64,000 nt of DNA from Thermoproteota archaeon (GCA_027491485.1 JAOZGR010000001.1:186001-250000); one strand, 5' to 3'. Positions 41,608 through 51,372 are shown, counted from the stretch's first letter. Numbers and translations are program-made. Notes: generated by a model from the letters alone, not told the origin.

Positions 41608-42243
41608 TTGAGTGGCATCGATAGGCTAGTCGATGAATTGAAGAAGATAAAGGAAGGACCCATAGGCGACATCGTGAGACAAAGGATGAATGAGTTCGAG
41701 CTTTTAGGGAGAGGGACTGAAGAGAATCTCTTTAAAGAGCTATGCTTTTGCATACTAACCGCTAATTATAGTGCAGAGAGGGGAATTAGGATACAGAAGG
41801 AAATAAACCTTGGTTTCTTGTCCTTGCCTCTAGATGAGCTAGCTAGAAAGTTAAGAGAATTGGGTCACAGATATCCTGAAATTAGAGCTAGGTACATAGT
41901 TGAGGCTAGGAAATACTTGGGTAAGCTTAAGAAAGTATTGGGGAGCTTCGATGATGAAGCACTGTTAAGGGATTGGTTGGTGAAAAACGTGAAGGGTTTA
42001 GGTTATAAGGAAGCCAGTCATTTCCTCCGAAATATAGGATTCAAGAACGTAGCCATAATTGATTTCCATATAATAGACCTATTAGTCAAGTATGGTATAA
42101 TAGAGAGACCAAGAAGTCTTACTAAGAAGAAATACATGGAGATAGAGGATATTCTGAGGAAGATAGCTGAGATATCTGGCCTAACTCTAGCAGAGCTCGA
42201 CCTATACTTGTGGTACATGGAAACGGGCAAAATTCTTAAATAG
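41608..42243 (+). CDS. 8-oxoguanine DNA glycosylase/lyase, Ogg2 type
   Basis: The 211-residue protein removes 8-oxoguanine and cuts the DNA backbone. It has the helix-hairpin-helix GPD-type motif: VKGLGYKEASHFLRNIGF with the catalytic lysine at about 134, and IIDFHIIDLL with the aspartate at about 152. This is the archaeal Ogg2 form. The TTG start lies five bases after the superoxide reductase stop. Their linkage pairs oxidative stress defence with oxidised-base repair. Confidence 0.93.
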   Translation: MSGIDRLVDELKKIKEGPIGDIVRQRMNEFELLGRGTEENLFKELCFCILTANYSAERGIRIQKEINLGFLSLPLDELARKLRELGHRYPEIRARYIVEARKYLGKLKKVLGSFDDEALLRDWLVKNVKGLGYKEASHFLRNIGFKNVAIIDFHIIDLLVKYGIIERPRSLTKKKYMEIEDILRKIAEISGLTLAELDLYLWYMETGKILK

Positions 42244-42271
42244 CCTTGGCCAGCGGTTGCCCGGTGATTAT

Positions 42272-42748
42272 ATGAATAGCAACAGTTTAACCAAAGATAT
42301 CTCAATGTTTGCCGTAATCGCTGCAGCCTATGCAGTCTTAACCATTTTGTTATCACCCATATCATTCTATGCGATCCAAGTTAGGGTGTCAGATAGTTTA
42401 TTAGTTCTCTCCATTGTCTTAGGGCCTCCAGCGGTATTTGGAACAGCACTCGGTTGCTTTATCGCTAATATGATTGGACCTTTTGGGATAGTAGATGCTA
42501 TTGGAGGCTCACTAGCCAACTTATTAGCTACAGCTATAGCTTGGAAGCTGAGACAGAAGCCTTACTTAGCATTAGCGGAAATGCCTGTGATAGTATCTCT
42601 TGTAGTGGCTGCCTATCTTCATCAGCTTCTAAATCTTCCATTCCTAGAGATGTTTGCTTATGTCCTAATTGGATCTATAATCTCAATAGATATAGTTGGA
42701 TTCGCTTTATTGAAGGCTTATCAGCGGATTATGGGGGCAGAAAGATGA
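42272..42748 (+). CDS. QueT-type substrate-binding membrane protein
   Basis: The 158-residue protein has five or six membrane helices and matches the QueT family of ECF transporter S components. Conserved stretches are RVSDSLLVLSIVLGPPAVFGTALGCFIANM, IVDAIGGSLANLLATAIAW and LHQLLNLPFLEMFAYVLIGS. The family imports queuosine or archaeosine precursors, usually through a shared energy-coupling module that is not in this window. A TTG at 42257 is in frame, but ATG 42272 has GGTGA just upstream. The message probably ends near the T-rich run at about 42854-42870. Confidence 0.85.
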   Translation: MNSNSLTKDISMFAVIAAAYAVLTILLSPISFYAIQVRVSDSLLVLSIVLGPPAVFGTALGCFIANMIGPFGIVDAIGGSLANLLATAIAWKLRQKPYLALAEMPVIVSLVVAAYLHQLLNLPFLEMFAYVLIGSIISIDIVGFALLKAYQRIMGAER

Positions 42749-42979
42749 ATACTCGACAAATGCTATATTTTTACATCAAAATTTTCGATAGTTAACAAAC
42801 TTCCGTATACTGATGATGTATCTGAAAGTGATCTGTGTAAGGACTGCTAAATCTTCTTTTTGTTTATTTTCCAGTCATAGCATAATGATTTTTAGTATCC
42901 GGCAGGGTGTGCCAAGGTAAAGCTATACCCTCGATTGGCGGCTTCTATCTCCAACTATCCTTTAGGAGAGGTGATCATA
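42749..42979. other. Intergenic leader of the HMG-CoA operon
   Basis: The 231 bases hold no convincing gene. Visible elements are the T-rich CTTCTTTTTGTTTATTTTCC (about 42851-42870), probably the queT terminator, and an AT-rich ATAATGATTTTTAGT (about 42884-42898), probably the promoter. GGCAGGGTGTGCC at about 42901-42913 can form a small hairpin, and GGAGAGGTGA just before ATG 42980 is the ribosome-binding site. Confidence 0.4.
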
Positions 42980-44065
42980 ATGAGAGCAAATAGGAAGGTA
43001 GGAATTGTGGGATGGGGAGTCTACGTACCACAGTGGAGGATAAGATCTGAAGAGCTTGCCAGAGGCTGGGGAAGGGACTGGAAGAGATATGCTGCAGGAA
43101 TAATGGTTGAAGAGAAGAGCGTACCGGGACTAGACGAAGATACATTTACGATAGCTTACGAGGCTTCCGTTAATGCCTTGAGGCGGGCTAGGATAGACCC
43201 CTCTAAACTGCGGGCTGTATATATAGGGACTGAGTCAAAGCCCTATGCCGTGAAGACAACTGCTACAATGCTCATAGAGGCCCTAGGTGCTGGTGGTGAA
43301 GATAGGCTCACAACAGGTGCTGATTACGAGTTCGCCTGTAAAGCCGGAACTGAGGCTATGCAGTCCATAATAGGGTTAATCGGCTCTGGAATGATAGATT
43401 ATGGCTTAGCTGTTGGGGCTGACACCGCTCAAGGAGCGCCAGGTGATGCTTTAGAGTATACTGCCTCAGCGGGAGGTGCAGCCTACATACTAGGTCCATC
43501 CGAGGAGTCCATAGCTATTATAGAGGCATCCCTGTCGCATGTAACGGATACCCCTGACTTCTGGAGAAGGCAGCACGAGAGATATCCGGCTCATACGAGA
43601 GCATTTACAGGGGAACCTGCCTATTTCAAGCACATAATGACTGCTGCTAAGAAGTTAATGGGGTTGATAGGCACAACTCCAGACGATTACGACTACGCTA
43701 TCTTTCATCAACCGAATGGTAAGTTCCCACTTAGAGTCGGTACTAGGCTCGGCTTCACCCCGGATAAAATAAAACCTGGACTTATTACACCCTATATAGG
43801 TAATACTTATAGTGGCTCCGCCTTAGTTGGGCTTGCAGCAGTTTTAGATCAAGCGAAGCCTGGTCAGAAGATACTAGTCGTTTCCTTTGGTTCAGGAGCG
43901 GGTAGTGATGCATTCCACATCGAGGTCAACGATAAGATAGAGGAAGTTAGGGATCTGGCACCCAAAGTAATGGACTACGTGAATAGGAAGAGATACGTAG
44001 ACTACACGACTTATGCTAGGTATAGAAGGATGATCCGCATGCTACATGACTTTAGTGCTTACTAG
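42980..44065 (+). CDS. Hydroxymethylglutaryl-CoA synthase (archaeal type)
   Basis: The enzyme condenses acetyl-CoA with acetoacetyl-CoA to HMG-CoA, the entry step of the mevalonate route to archaeal lipids. The ATG at 42980 follows GGAGAGGTGA, and the protein begins [17 protein letters not shown], the usual archaeal N-terminus. The catalytic cysteine is in [13 protein letters not shown] (C120) and the histidine in FHQPNGK (H243). [17 protein letters not shown] is the family C-terminal motif. Length 361 residues is normal. It is followed by the thiolase and DUF35 genes with which it forms a channelling complex in other archaea. Confidence 0.96.
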   Translation: MRANRKVGIVGWGVYVPQWRIRSEELARGWGRDWKRYAAGIMVEEKSVPGLDEDTFTIAYEASVNALRRARIDPSKLRAVYIGTESKPYAVKTTATMLIEALGAGGEDRLTTGADYEFACKAGTEAMQSIIGLIGSGMIDYGLAVGADTAQGAPGDALEYTASAGGAAYILGPSEESIAIIEASLSHVTDTPDFWRRQHERYPAHTRAFTGEPAYFKHIMTAAKKLMGLIGTTPDDYDYAIFHQPNGKFPLRVGTRLGFTPDKIKPGLITPYIGNTYSGSALVGLAAVLDQAKPGQKILVVSFGSGAGSDAFHIEVNDKIEEVRDLAPKVMDYVNRKRYVDYTTYARYRRMIRMLHDFSAY

Positions 44066-44078
44066 GGAGGTGTTCTTA

Positions 44079-45218
44079 ATGGTGTATATAGTTGGTGTAG
44101 GGTTAACACCAGTTGGAAATCACTGGAGTAAGTCCTTGAGACATCTCGCGGTTGAGGCCTCCGTAAAGGCGTTAGAGGATTACGGAAAGGATGTCGATTA
44201 TGTGGTCGTGAGCAACATGCTCTCGGGCGTTATAAATGGACAGGAGAATCTAGGCTCATATGTTGTGTCCCATCTAGGCAAGATAGGAACACCTGCAATT
44301 AAGATAGAGGCTGCTGGCGCGTCAGGTGCTGCCGCTTCCGTTGTGGCGCAAGGACTTATCTCTAGTGGGGTGGCTGAGAGGGTCCTAGTAGTTGGGGTTG
44401 AGAAGATGACAGATTATACCTCACTAGAGGACACGACATCAGCTCTTTCGACAGCAATAGACTCCGAGTACGAGGGGTTCCCAGGAGGTACTCTTGACGC
44501 AATGCATGCACTTGTAATGCGCGAGTATATGAAGAAATATGGAGTCAATAGAGAAGACTTCTCGTACTTCCCACTCTTAATGCATAAGAATGCTGTAGAC
44601 ACACCTCATGCTCAACTTAGATTCAAGTTAAAACCGGAAAGTTATATGAGATCGCCCATGATTGCTGAACCCATAACTCTACTTGATTTAGCACCAGTAA
44701 GTGATGGAGCTGCTGCAATAGTCCTTTCTAAGGAGCCTGATGGTCCCAATGGTAATGCTGAGATTCTATCTGTGGGACATGCAACAGATACGATAGCCAT
44801 TTATAGGAGAGAAAGCTTAACGGAAATGCCGGCCATAAGAGCTGCCTTTTCCGAGGCATTAGAGAGAGCTAATATCGAGAGGGATAGTATCGATCTATAT
44901 AACATACATGACTACTCCAGCGTTATAGGCTATATAACCACAGAAGAGCTTGGTTTGGCGGAGAGAGGCAAAGCTCCAGAGTTGTTCAAGAACGGTGGAG
45001 CTGATAGAGATGGACCAACCCCAGTAAATCCAGAAGGTGGCTTAAAGGCTAGAGGTAATCCAGTAGGGGCTACTGGAGTGTACCAGATCGCAGAAGCTTT
45101 CTTACAGGTAACAGGAAGGGCCGAGGGTGCGCAAGTAGAGGGAGCTAAGACCGCTCTTACTCTAAGCGCTGGCGGGTTAGCCAGCAACGTTATTATCCAT
45201 CTAATAAGGGGGGTGTAA
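44079..45218 (+). CDS. Thiolase-family protein of the HMG-CoA complex, catalytic Cys absent
   Basis: The ATG at 44079 follows GGGAGGTG and gives 379 residues starting MVYIVGVGLTPVG. Thiolase folds are clear (EKMTDYTS, PVSDGAAAIVLSKEP, the NIHDYS loop, GGLKARGNPVGATG). In archaea this protein makes acetoacetyl-CoA and hands it to HMG-CoA synthase within a complex held by DUF35. Here the usual nucleophile region (AACASGG) reads IEAAGASGA, with Gly80 in place of Cys. The GHP histidine is replaced by Asn327 in GNPVG. The HD histidine at 277 remains. It may be catalytically inactive and structural, or use another chemistry. The gap to DUF35 is two bases. Confidence 0.88.
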   Translation: MVYIVGVGLTPVGNHWSKSLRHLAVEASVKALEDYGKDVDYVVVSNMLSGVINGQENLGSYVVSHLGKIGTPAIKIEAAGASGAAASVVAQGLISSGVAERVLVVGVEKMTDYTSLEDTTSALSTAIDSEYEGFPGGTLDAMHALVMREYMKKYGVNREDFSYFPLLMHKNAVDTPHAQLRFKLKPESYMRSPMIAEPITLLDLAPVSDGAAAIVLSKEPDGPNGNAEILSVGHATDTIAIYRRESLTEMPAIRAAFSEALERANIERDSIDLYNIHDYSSVIGYITTEELGLAERGKAPELFKNGGADRDGPTPVNPEGGLKARGNPVGATGVYQIAEAFLQVTGRAEGAQVEGAKTALTLSAGGLASNVIIHLIRGV

Positions 45219-45220
45219 GT

Positions 45221-45631
45221 ATGTGGGCTTATTGGCAGAGTGTACCAGCTCATTGGAGAGAAATACCAGCCAGGTATAGGTTGGAAGGAGGGGAATGTCA
45301 AGACTGTGGATATAGAATGATTCCCCGAGAGGACATATGCCCTAAATGTGGATCAAGGAATGTTAAGCCAATTGATCTACCTAGAAAGGGTAAGGTAGTG
45401 AACTACACAGTCATTTGGAATGCGCCGAGAGGTTATGAATACTATACGCCTTATGTGATAGCCATAATTGAGCTAGAGGATGGGACTAGACTAACTGCTC
45501 AATTAACTGATGTCGAGCCCTCGGACGTTAAAGAAGGTATGGAAGTGGAAATGGTACTCAGGAAGACAAGGGTAAGTGGAGAATCTGGTCTTATAGCATA
45601 CTCCTACAAATTTAGACCTCTGATAAAGTAG
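45221..45631 (+). CDS. DUF35 OB-fold/zinc-ribbon acyl-CoA-binding protein
   Basis: The 136-residue protein has the rubredoxin-like zinc ribbon (CQDCGYRMIPREDICPKCGS, about residues 25-44). An OB-fold follows with GKVVNYTVIWNAPRGYEYYTPYVIAIIELEDGTRLTAQL. In archaea, DUF35 bridges thiolase and HMG-CoA synthase and shares the acyl-CoA channel. The gene is two bases after the thiolase stop. The T-rich CCCCTTATTTTTTTATC after the stop is a terminator. Confidence 0.93.
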   Translation: MWAYWQSVPAHWREIPARYRLEGGECQDCGYRMIPREDICPKCGSRNVKPIDLPRKGKVVNYTVIWNAPRGYEYYTPYVIAIIELEDGTRLTAQLTDVEPSDVKEGMEVEMVLRKTRVSGESGLIAYSYKFRPLIK

Positions 45632-45648
45632 CCCCTTATTTTTTTATC
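45632..45648 (+). terminator. T-tract terminator of the HMG-CoA operon
   Basis: Seven T residues in TTATTTTTTTATC occur immediately after the DUF35 stop codon. This is the archaeal oligo-T pattern. Confidence 0.5.
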
Positions 45649-45671
45649 TACTCTATCCTTGGAGAACCGAT

Positions 45672-47015
45672 ATGCCGCTTCACTATTATGGAAAGGTAAA
45701 GAAGCTGCTGGAATCTTTAGGCATTGAAGATTATGACAGAGTAAGAATAGAGAAGGATGGAAGGTACTATGAAGGTATACTGATGCCGAGACCTGAAATC
45801 CTAGATGATGAGCATATCATAGTGAAATTAGATAATGGATACAATATTGGAATTCACATCGATGGCGCTAAGGTTCACCTAGTTCGAAAAGGAGAGTCCA
45901 TTAAGCATAGAGAGCTTCCTGAGTTAAGGTTCAGATCAGATCTGCCCTACGTTCCGCTCATAGTTACTGGAGGTACAATTACTTCCAGGGTCGATTACTC
46001 TACTGGGGCTGTCGTTTCTCACGAGAAGCCAGAGGAACTATTGGATATAGTGCCGGAGCTAGCAGACATAGCTAATATAGACTATGTTCCACTCCTCGCC
46101 GAGTTTAGTGAGAATCTAACGCCCGATCACTGGGCGATGATGGCTAGAACTATTCAAAGAGAGCTTGAGAAGGGAGCAGAAGGTGTCCTGATAGCACATG
46201 GAACCGATACTATGCATTTTACAGCAGCAGCCCTCGCCTTCATGTTAAGAGACTTAGATAAGCCCGTAGTACTGGCGGGTTCTCAGAGATCCATAGATAG
46301 GCCTTCCACAGATGCTGTGCTCAATCTTATAGCTGCAGCTAAAATTGCTGCAGTAGGACCTATAGCTGAATCCGTCATCGTTATGCATGGGAGCCCTCAT
46401 GACGATTATGCCTACGCTATTAGGGGAGTTAGAGCTAGAAAACTACACACGTCAAGAAGGGATGCTTTTCAGTCAGTAAATGAACCTCCTCTGGCCAAGA
46501 TCACCAGAGATAAGATAGAGATTCTGAATAATAGGTTCAGGAGGAGAAGGGAAGGTAGAAGCGAGGCCAAGTTAGATGATGCATTTGACTCCAGGGTATC
46601 CCTACTATATACATGGCCAGGTATCACTGAGGAGATCCTTGAGTCCATAGCAGAAAAATCGAATGGAATAGTTATAGCTGGAACAGGCCTTGGACACACT
46701 CCAAGATGGCTAATTCCGGTAATTAAGAGGATAATCGAGGAAGGAAAGCCTGTGGTAATTACTTCTCAATGTCTCTTTGGTAGAGTTGATTTGAAAGTCT
46801 ATGAGACCGGTAGGAGGTTATTAATGGCTGGTGTCATACCTGGGGAAGATATGCTTCCTGAAGTAGCCCTTGTCAAGCTTATGTATGCTTTAGGGCATGC
46901 TAAGGACTTAAGTGATGTAAGAAAAATCATGAGGACTAATATAGCTGGAGAGCTTGGATCTCACCTAGGTTTAGACGTCTTTCCTCCGTGTTGGGGTGTG
47001 AGACATGGAGTATGA
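45672..47015 (+). CDS. gatD: Glu-tRNA(Gln) amidotransferase subunit D
   Basis: GatD releases ammonia from asparagine or glutamine for use by GatE, which turns Glu-tRNA(Gln) into Gln-tRNA(Gln). The N-terminal 90 residues form the GatD-specific Tudor-like domain. The asparaginase domain has VTGGTITSRVDYSTGAV (first catalytic Thr) and LIAHGTDTMHFTA (Thr-Asp), followed by VLAGSQRSIDRPSTDA. TTPRWLIPVIKRI-like and VVITSQCLFGRVDLKVYETG are also typical. Length 447 residues is normal. It overlaps gatE by 11 bases. Confidence 0.96.
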   Translation: MPLHYYGKVKKLLESLGIEDYDRVRIEKDGRYYEGILMPRPEILDDEHIIVKLDNGYNIGIHIDGAKVHLVRKGESIKHRELPELRFRSDLPYVPLIVTGGTITSRVDYSTGAVVSHEKPEELLDIVPELADIANIDYVPLLAEFSENLTPDHWAMMARTIQRELEKGAEGVLIAHGTDTMHFTAAALAFMLRDLDKPVVLAGSQRSIDRPSTDAVLNLIAAAKIAAVGPIAESVIVMHGSPHDDYAYAIRGVRARKLHTSRRDAFQSVNEPPLAKITRDKIEILNNRFRRRREGRSEAKLDDAFDSRVSLLYTWPGITEEILESIAEKSNGIVIAGTGLGHTPRWLIPVIKRIIEEGKPVVITSQCLFGRVDLKVYETGRRLLMAGVIPGEDMLPEVALVKLMYALGHAKDLSDVRKIMRTNIAGELGSHLGLDVFPPCWGVRHGV

Positions 47016-48906
47016 CTATGATAAACTTGGATTAAAGGTGGGTCTAGAGATACACCAGCGTCTAGATAGCCATAAGCTGTTCTGTAACTGTCCATCTAAT
47101 CTAAGAGAGGACGAACCACATACATGGATCAAAAGGAGACTAGGTATTTCATATAGTGAACTCGGGGCCCTTGATCCAGCAGCCAGGTTTGAGTCCCTGA
47201 GAAAAAGAGATTTCCTCTATGGGATTTATTACGATACTACATGTGAAGTAGAGGCCGATGAATCACCCCCACATCCGTTAAACGAGGATGCCCTAAGAAT
47301 CACAATTATGATAGCGCTCATGCTGAAAATGAGACCCGTAGATGAGGTCCATGTAATGAGAAAGATCGTAGTTGATGGCAGCAACACTACTGGGTTTCAA
47401 AGAACTGCCCTTGTTGCTGTAGGAGACGATAATAGCTATATAGAGACTAAATGGGGACCGGTCAGAATGGCTACGTTATGTCTAGAGGAGGAATCTGCTT
47501 ATATCGTTGATAGTACCCCCGAGATGGCGAGATATCGATTGGATAGGTTAGGCATCCCATTAGTGGAGTTGGCCACTCAACCAGATATATGGCATCCTGA
47601 TCAGGCCAGAGAGGCTGCTCTCATGCTAGGAAGGATTTTGAGAGCAACTGGGAGGGTTCAGAGAGGGATTGGGACGATAAGGCAGGATATAAATGTATCA
47701 ATCGAGGGAGGGGCAAGGCAGGAGATTAAAGGAGTTCAAGAGCTTGACCTAATACCTGAAATTATTAGGAGGGAGGTCCAGAGGCAGCTAAGCTTACTAG
47801 AGATAAGGGAAGAGCTTCTATCCAGAGGGGTTGTTGAGAAAGAGATTGATTCTCCTATAGTAGATGTAACTCGCTTATTCGAGAGTAGTAGCTCGAAAGT
47901 TGTAAAGAGATCCCTCTATAGGGGGGCTAAGGTCTTTGGGATCAGGGCTAAGGGTTTTAAAGGGATCCTTGGAAGGGAGATCCAGCCTGGAAGGAGGTTT
48001 GGTACCGAATTAGCAGATTATGCTAGGGTATTCGGTGGAGTTAAGGGAATACTTCATGGAGATGAGTTACCAGGATATGGAATTAGTGAGGAAGAGGTAA
48101 CCTCCGTGAGAAAAGCTCTCTCCTGCGAGGAGGGAGATAGCTTCATCTTAGTTATAGGGGATGTGGTATCAGCCGAATTGACCTTGAATTCCGTGAAGGA
48201 GAGGATGAAATATGCGCTAATTGGAGTGCCAAATGAGACCAGAAAGGCTTTACCAGACGGTAATACGTCCTTTATGAGGCCTATGCCTGGATCAGCAAGG
48301 ATGTATCCTGAAACTGACGTATTACCCGTAAATACTAGGGAAATCTTGAGAGAAGTGAGCGGGAAGCTTCCCGCCATGCCTAAAGATATAGTAAGCAGTC
48401 TAGTTAGTAAATTTGGATTGACTGAAGAGCTGGCATGGGAGCTATTCGATAGTGGGAGGGTTGAAATATTTAGAAGGTTAGCTGAGAAGTACAAGATTCC
48501 AAGCAGGTTCTTTGCCTCAGTTTTAGTTTCCTTATTGAAGTCCCTTAAGAGGGAGGGAATTCCTGTGGAGAACATTACCTCCAATAATTTCGAGGAGGTG
48601 GCCAGGTATCTAAGCGAGGGTAAGCTCGCTAAAGAAGCTGTTCCTGAGGCCTTAGCTGGAATTGCAACTGGAAAATATAGTAGCATAGAGGAATTCATAG
48701 AGGGACATTCCCTCTCCTTAGATCAGTTAGATAAGATCATAGATGAAGCTCTATCTAAGCTATCTGATAAGATAGCTGACAGAGGCATGGGGGCATACGG
48801 TATGGTCATGGGAGAAGTCATGAAAATAGTGAGAGGAAAGATAGATGGCTCTATAGTGAGCAAGAGGGTCAAAGAGAGGCTAGAAGAATTCATCCAACGT
48901 AGCTGA
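47005..48906 (+). CDS. gatE: Glu-tRNA(Gln) amidotransferase subunit E
   Basis: GatE activates and amidates Glu-tRNA(Gln), an archaea-specific route. The kinase-like domain begins with GLKVGLEIHQRLDSHKLFCNCPS and ESPPHPLNEDAL. It continues with VDGSNTTGFQRTALVAVGD and PLVELATQPDIWHPDQAREAA. A GAD domain insertion (about residues 280-400) and a C-terminal tRNA-binding YqeY-like tail follow. The total of 633 residues is normal. The 3' end overlaps the convergent polB gene by 27 bases. Confidence 0.96.
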   Translation: MEYDYDKLGLKVGLEIHQRLDSHKLFCNCPSNLREDEPHTWIKRRLGISYSELGALDPAARFESLRKRDFLYGIYYDTTCEVEADESPPHPLNEDALRITIMIALMLKMRPVDEVHVMRKIVVDGSNTTGFQRTALVAVGDDNSYIETKWGPVRMATLCLEEESAYIVDSTPEMARYRLDRLGIPLVELATQPDIWHPDQAREAALMLGRILRATGRVQRGIGTIRQDINVSIEGGARQEIKGVQELDLIPEIIRREVQRQLSLLEIREELLSRGVVEKEIDSPIVDVTRLFESSSSKVVKRSLYRGAKVFGIRAKGFKGILGREIQPGRRFGTELADYARVFGGVKGILHGDELPGYGISEEEVTSVRKALSCEEGDSFILVIGDVVSAELTLNSVKERMKYALIGVPNETRKALPDGNTSFMRPMPGSARMYPETDVLPVNTREILREVSGKLPAMPKDIVSSLVSKFGLTEELAWELFDSGRVEIFRRLAEKYKIPSRFFASVLVSLLKSLKREGIPVENITSNNFEEVARYLSEGKLAKEAVPEALAGIATGKYSSIEEFIEGHSLSLDQLDKIIDEALSKLSDKIADRGMGAYGMVMGEVMKIVRGKIDGSIVSKRVKERLEEFIQRS

Positions 48907-51372
48907 CTTCTTTCCCCTCATTATTTCATTAAAGTCCATGTCTAGGGAATCAAGAATCTGCTCGAATGTGCTCCTCATTATTTCTATATACTTCTCCCTA
49001 TCTATGGATCCCTTACTGGCTAGCTCGAGAGGCATTACGCCCTCTCTTCCCCTCACCTTCACGAACCTTATGACTTGGCCGGGGACTATCCTTTTACCCA
49101 TTCCTTGAAGCATCCTCGCGACTTTAACATGCTGTGGTGTGGTCTTCTTATAGCGATCTAGATCTTTAGAAAGCATTGTTCTAAATGCAAGTTCCTCTAG
49201 ATCAAAATTTCCTTCTTCTAGCCTCTTGACGTATGATCTTATTGTGTCAGCTATCCTTTCCTTTGCTTGTTCAAAATCACCTGGCCCTTTTACCTCCTTC
49301 AGGATCTCGATAATTTCATTGAAGGCTCTCTTTACAAAATCCGGTATGTTCCTTTTCTTTCCCAGTAGCCCCTTGACATCCACGACTCCATCAGTAGTCA
49401 CGCCTAGGTAGTTCTTTTTGAGTTTTGAGAGAACAACGTACCTATACCACTTATCGAGTTCTAAGTCTATACCTAATTTGGACTCTACAGTCCTCTCTAG
49501 TTCCTCTATATCGCTTTTAGAGGCACCTTTTATGAATAAGGAGTCCGTATCTCCATAAATTACTTGGAGTCCCATCTTCCTAGCCTCTTCTATGGACATC
49601 ATGATTGCCTTCCTTCCTAAGGCCGTTATCATCTCAGCAGCAGGAGGCGAGTATAGAGGGAAGTTTTCGTATCCGAAAACTCCATATGAAGCGTTTAAGA
49701 ATACTTTCAGGCTTCTCTGTACGGCATCATACCACTCCCTCTTCTCTTTATCTTTTTCCTCCTTCGCCATTCTCTTATATCTCAGGACCCTGACATCCCT
49801 TAAGGCCTGTATCAAGTAGGGGACTATCCCTATTCCTCTCTTGCATAGCCAGTGAGGAAGCTCTTCTACAGGCCTATTGACCTTACAGTCGTTATGAGGA
49901 CAATTAATTGTCTCAAAGCTCACCTTCCATCTACCTATTATGGAGGGATATAGGCTGGCGAAGTCCATCACTGCTACATTAAAGTGAACTCCTGGGACTG
50001 GGTTGAGGACTATTGCTCCCATATACTTCTTCCCCTTAATCACAGCTTGCGAGAACGTCCTTTCACCTCTAACTCTTTTTATCTCTTCTTGATCAGGAAT
50101 GAGCCAGTTTCTCTGCCTATATTCGTAAAATATCATATTTTTTATCCAGCTGGATACGCCTTGTCTTGATACTTCCTCCAATGACATCTTACTTATCCTT
50201 GAGAGGAGGAAGAGGAGTCTGATCAATTCTCCAGATCCTATATTCCCGAGCTTATGTGTTAAGATAGCATCTTGAAGACAGTATTCTGCTAAGTCAGTCA
50301 CATCAACCTCATAGAAGTCCCTTGTTCCGAGTTCTATCTTTCTCTCCCCAAGCAGAGCCTCAGCAACCTCGTCGAGTGTATATCCAAGGTACTTGTTGCT
50401 AAAGACATAAACTTGGATTGATTTATTACTAAATAGCTTGTATAGATCAACATGTATTCCAGTATCTAATAATGCCCTATCCCTCTCAAGCCTTATCGGC
50501 TTATCCTTTACACCCAGCTCCCTAGCTCTCCTCGCCAAATACGGCATGTCAAAATTGTCCCCGTTATAAGTAAACACTAGAGGATATTCAGATATTTTAT
50601 CTAAGACGCTTCTGATCAGTCTGCCCTCGTTTTCATAGGATATGAGTTCAGCTCCATTCTGGAGCCTTCTAGGTAGAGATTTCCCCCTGCTAAGCACATG
50701 TACCTCCTTATTTCCATCACTGTCGACGAGAGCTACTGCTGCCACAGGCCTTCTTGGATCTGATGGATCTGGTATCTGATCGAGGGAAGAGAGGACCTCT
50801 ATATCAATAGCAACGTTTCTCAATTGAGGAGCTGGTTCATCAAACAGGGGTATAAGGGAGGAGAGAATTTCACCTAACTTGGGATCTTCTCTTTGAAATT
50901 CCTCTGGGACGTGTTTCTCTACTGTTGTTAGAGGGATAACATCTCCGTTCTCACGTACATTATAAGCACACCCCGGTATAAGCTTTCTATCATAAACATA
51001 GCAGTCGTAGTATTTTATCTTGGCCTCCCAGACGTTGAAGCCCAATTTTACAAGCTCTTCTCTTATATTTCGAGGAGAACCCCCTATTGCCAGTGGGTCC
51101 TTTGCCTCTACCTTGGTGAGAACAACTTTCTCATCCTTCAGCACATCATACTTCTCGACAGTCGATGTGCTATAGATTCTAGCCGTTAGATTAGGAGACA
51201 ATATGTTCATAATGTCACCAGGAGGTGCATTAGTAAGCAGGTATGGCTTATGGCCTGTATTATCCTTAATAAGGAAGACTTCGCCTTTCTCTGGGTCATA
51301 GAATTTTAGGATGGCTGATCTCTCCTCCCCAGAGTAAAAGACAGAGAGTAGTATTCCTCTTCTAGCAGACAT
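48880..51372 (-). CDS. Family B DNA polymerase (PolB1-like)
   Basis: The 830-residue enzyme has the proofreading exonuclease and the polymerase. Exo I is VAIDIEVLS (D190, E192), exo II TYNGDNFD (about 268-275), and exo III YCLQDAILT. Polymerase motif A is DFASLYPSI, motif B KVFLNASYGVFGY, and motif C YGDTDSLF. The NCPHNDC stretch after motif A resembles the PolB1 zinc-like knuckle of Crenarchaeota. The C-terminus SATLDEFF is close to a PCNA-binding box (QxxLxxFF) with Ser at the first place. TATA-like ATTTAAATAAAGG (51394-51406) lies about 27 bases before the ATG, so it may be leaderless. Confidence 0.93.
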   Translation of the reverse strand: MSARRGILLSVFYSGEERSAILKFYDPEKGEVFLIKDNTGHKPYLLTNAPPGDIMNILSPNLTARIYSTSTVEKYDVLKDEKVVLTKVEAKDPLAIGGSPRNIREELVKLGFNVWEAKIKYYDCYVYDRKLIPGCAYNVRENGDVIPLTTVEKHVPEEFQREDPKLGEILSSLIPLFDEPAPQLRNVAIDIEVLSSLDQIPDPSDPRRPVAAVALVDSDGNKEVHVLSRGKSLPRRLQNGAELISYENEGRLIRSVLDKISEYPLVFTYNGDNFDMPYLARRARELGVKDKPIRLERDRALLDTGIHVDLYKLFSNKSIQVYVFSNKYLGYTLDEVAEALLGERKIELGTRDFYEVDVTDLAEYCLQDAILTHKLGNIGSGELIRLLFLLSRISKMSLEEVSRQGVSSWIKNMIFYEYRQRNWLIPDQEEIKRVRGERTFSQAVIKGKKYMGAIVLNPVPGVHFNVAVMDFASLYPSIIGRWKVSFETINCPHNDCKVNRPVEELPHWLCKRGIGIVPYLIQALRDVRVLRYKRMAKEEKDKEKREWYDAVQRSLKVFLNASYGVFGYENFPLYSPPAAEMITALGRKAIMMSIEEARKMGLQVIYGDTDSLFIKGASKSDIEELERTVESKLGIDLELDKWYRYVVLSKLKKNYLGVTTDGVVDVKGLLGKKRNIPDFVKRAFNEIIEILKEVKGPGDFEQAKERIADTIRSYVKRLEEGNFDLEELAFRTMLSKDLDRYKKTTPQHVKVARMLQGMGKRIVPGQVIRFVKVRGREGVMPLELASKGSIDREKYIEIMRSTFEQILDSLDMDFNEIMRGKKSATLDEFF

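Noticed and set aside
42541-42795. Second frame within and past queT
   Set aside because: It is an overlapping shadow of the queT membrane helices with an unlikely composition.
42815-42855. C/D-like boxes (TGATGATG, CTGA, TGATC) after queT
   Set aside because: Spacing is wrong: only 5 bases lie between the first box and CTGA, and no second D box occurs 10-13 bases after the next TGAT. There is no terminal stem.
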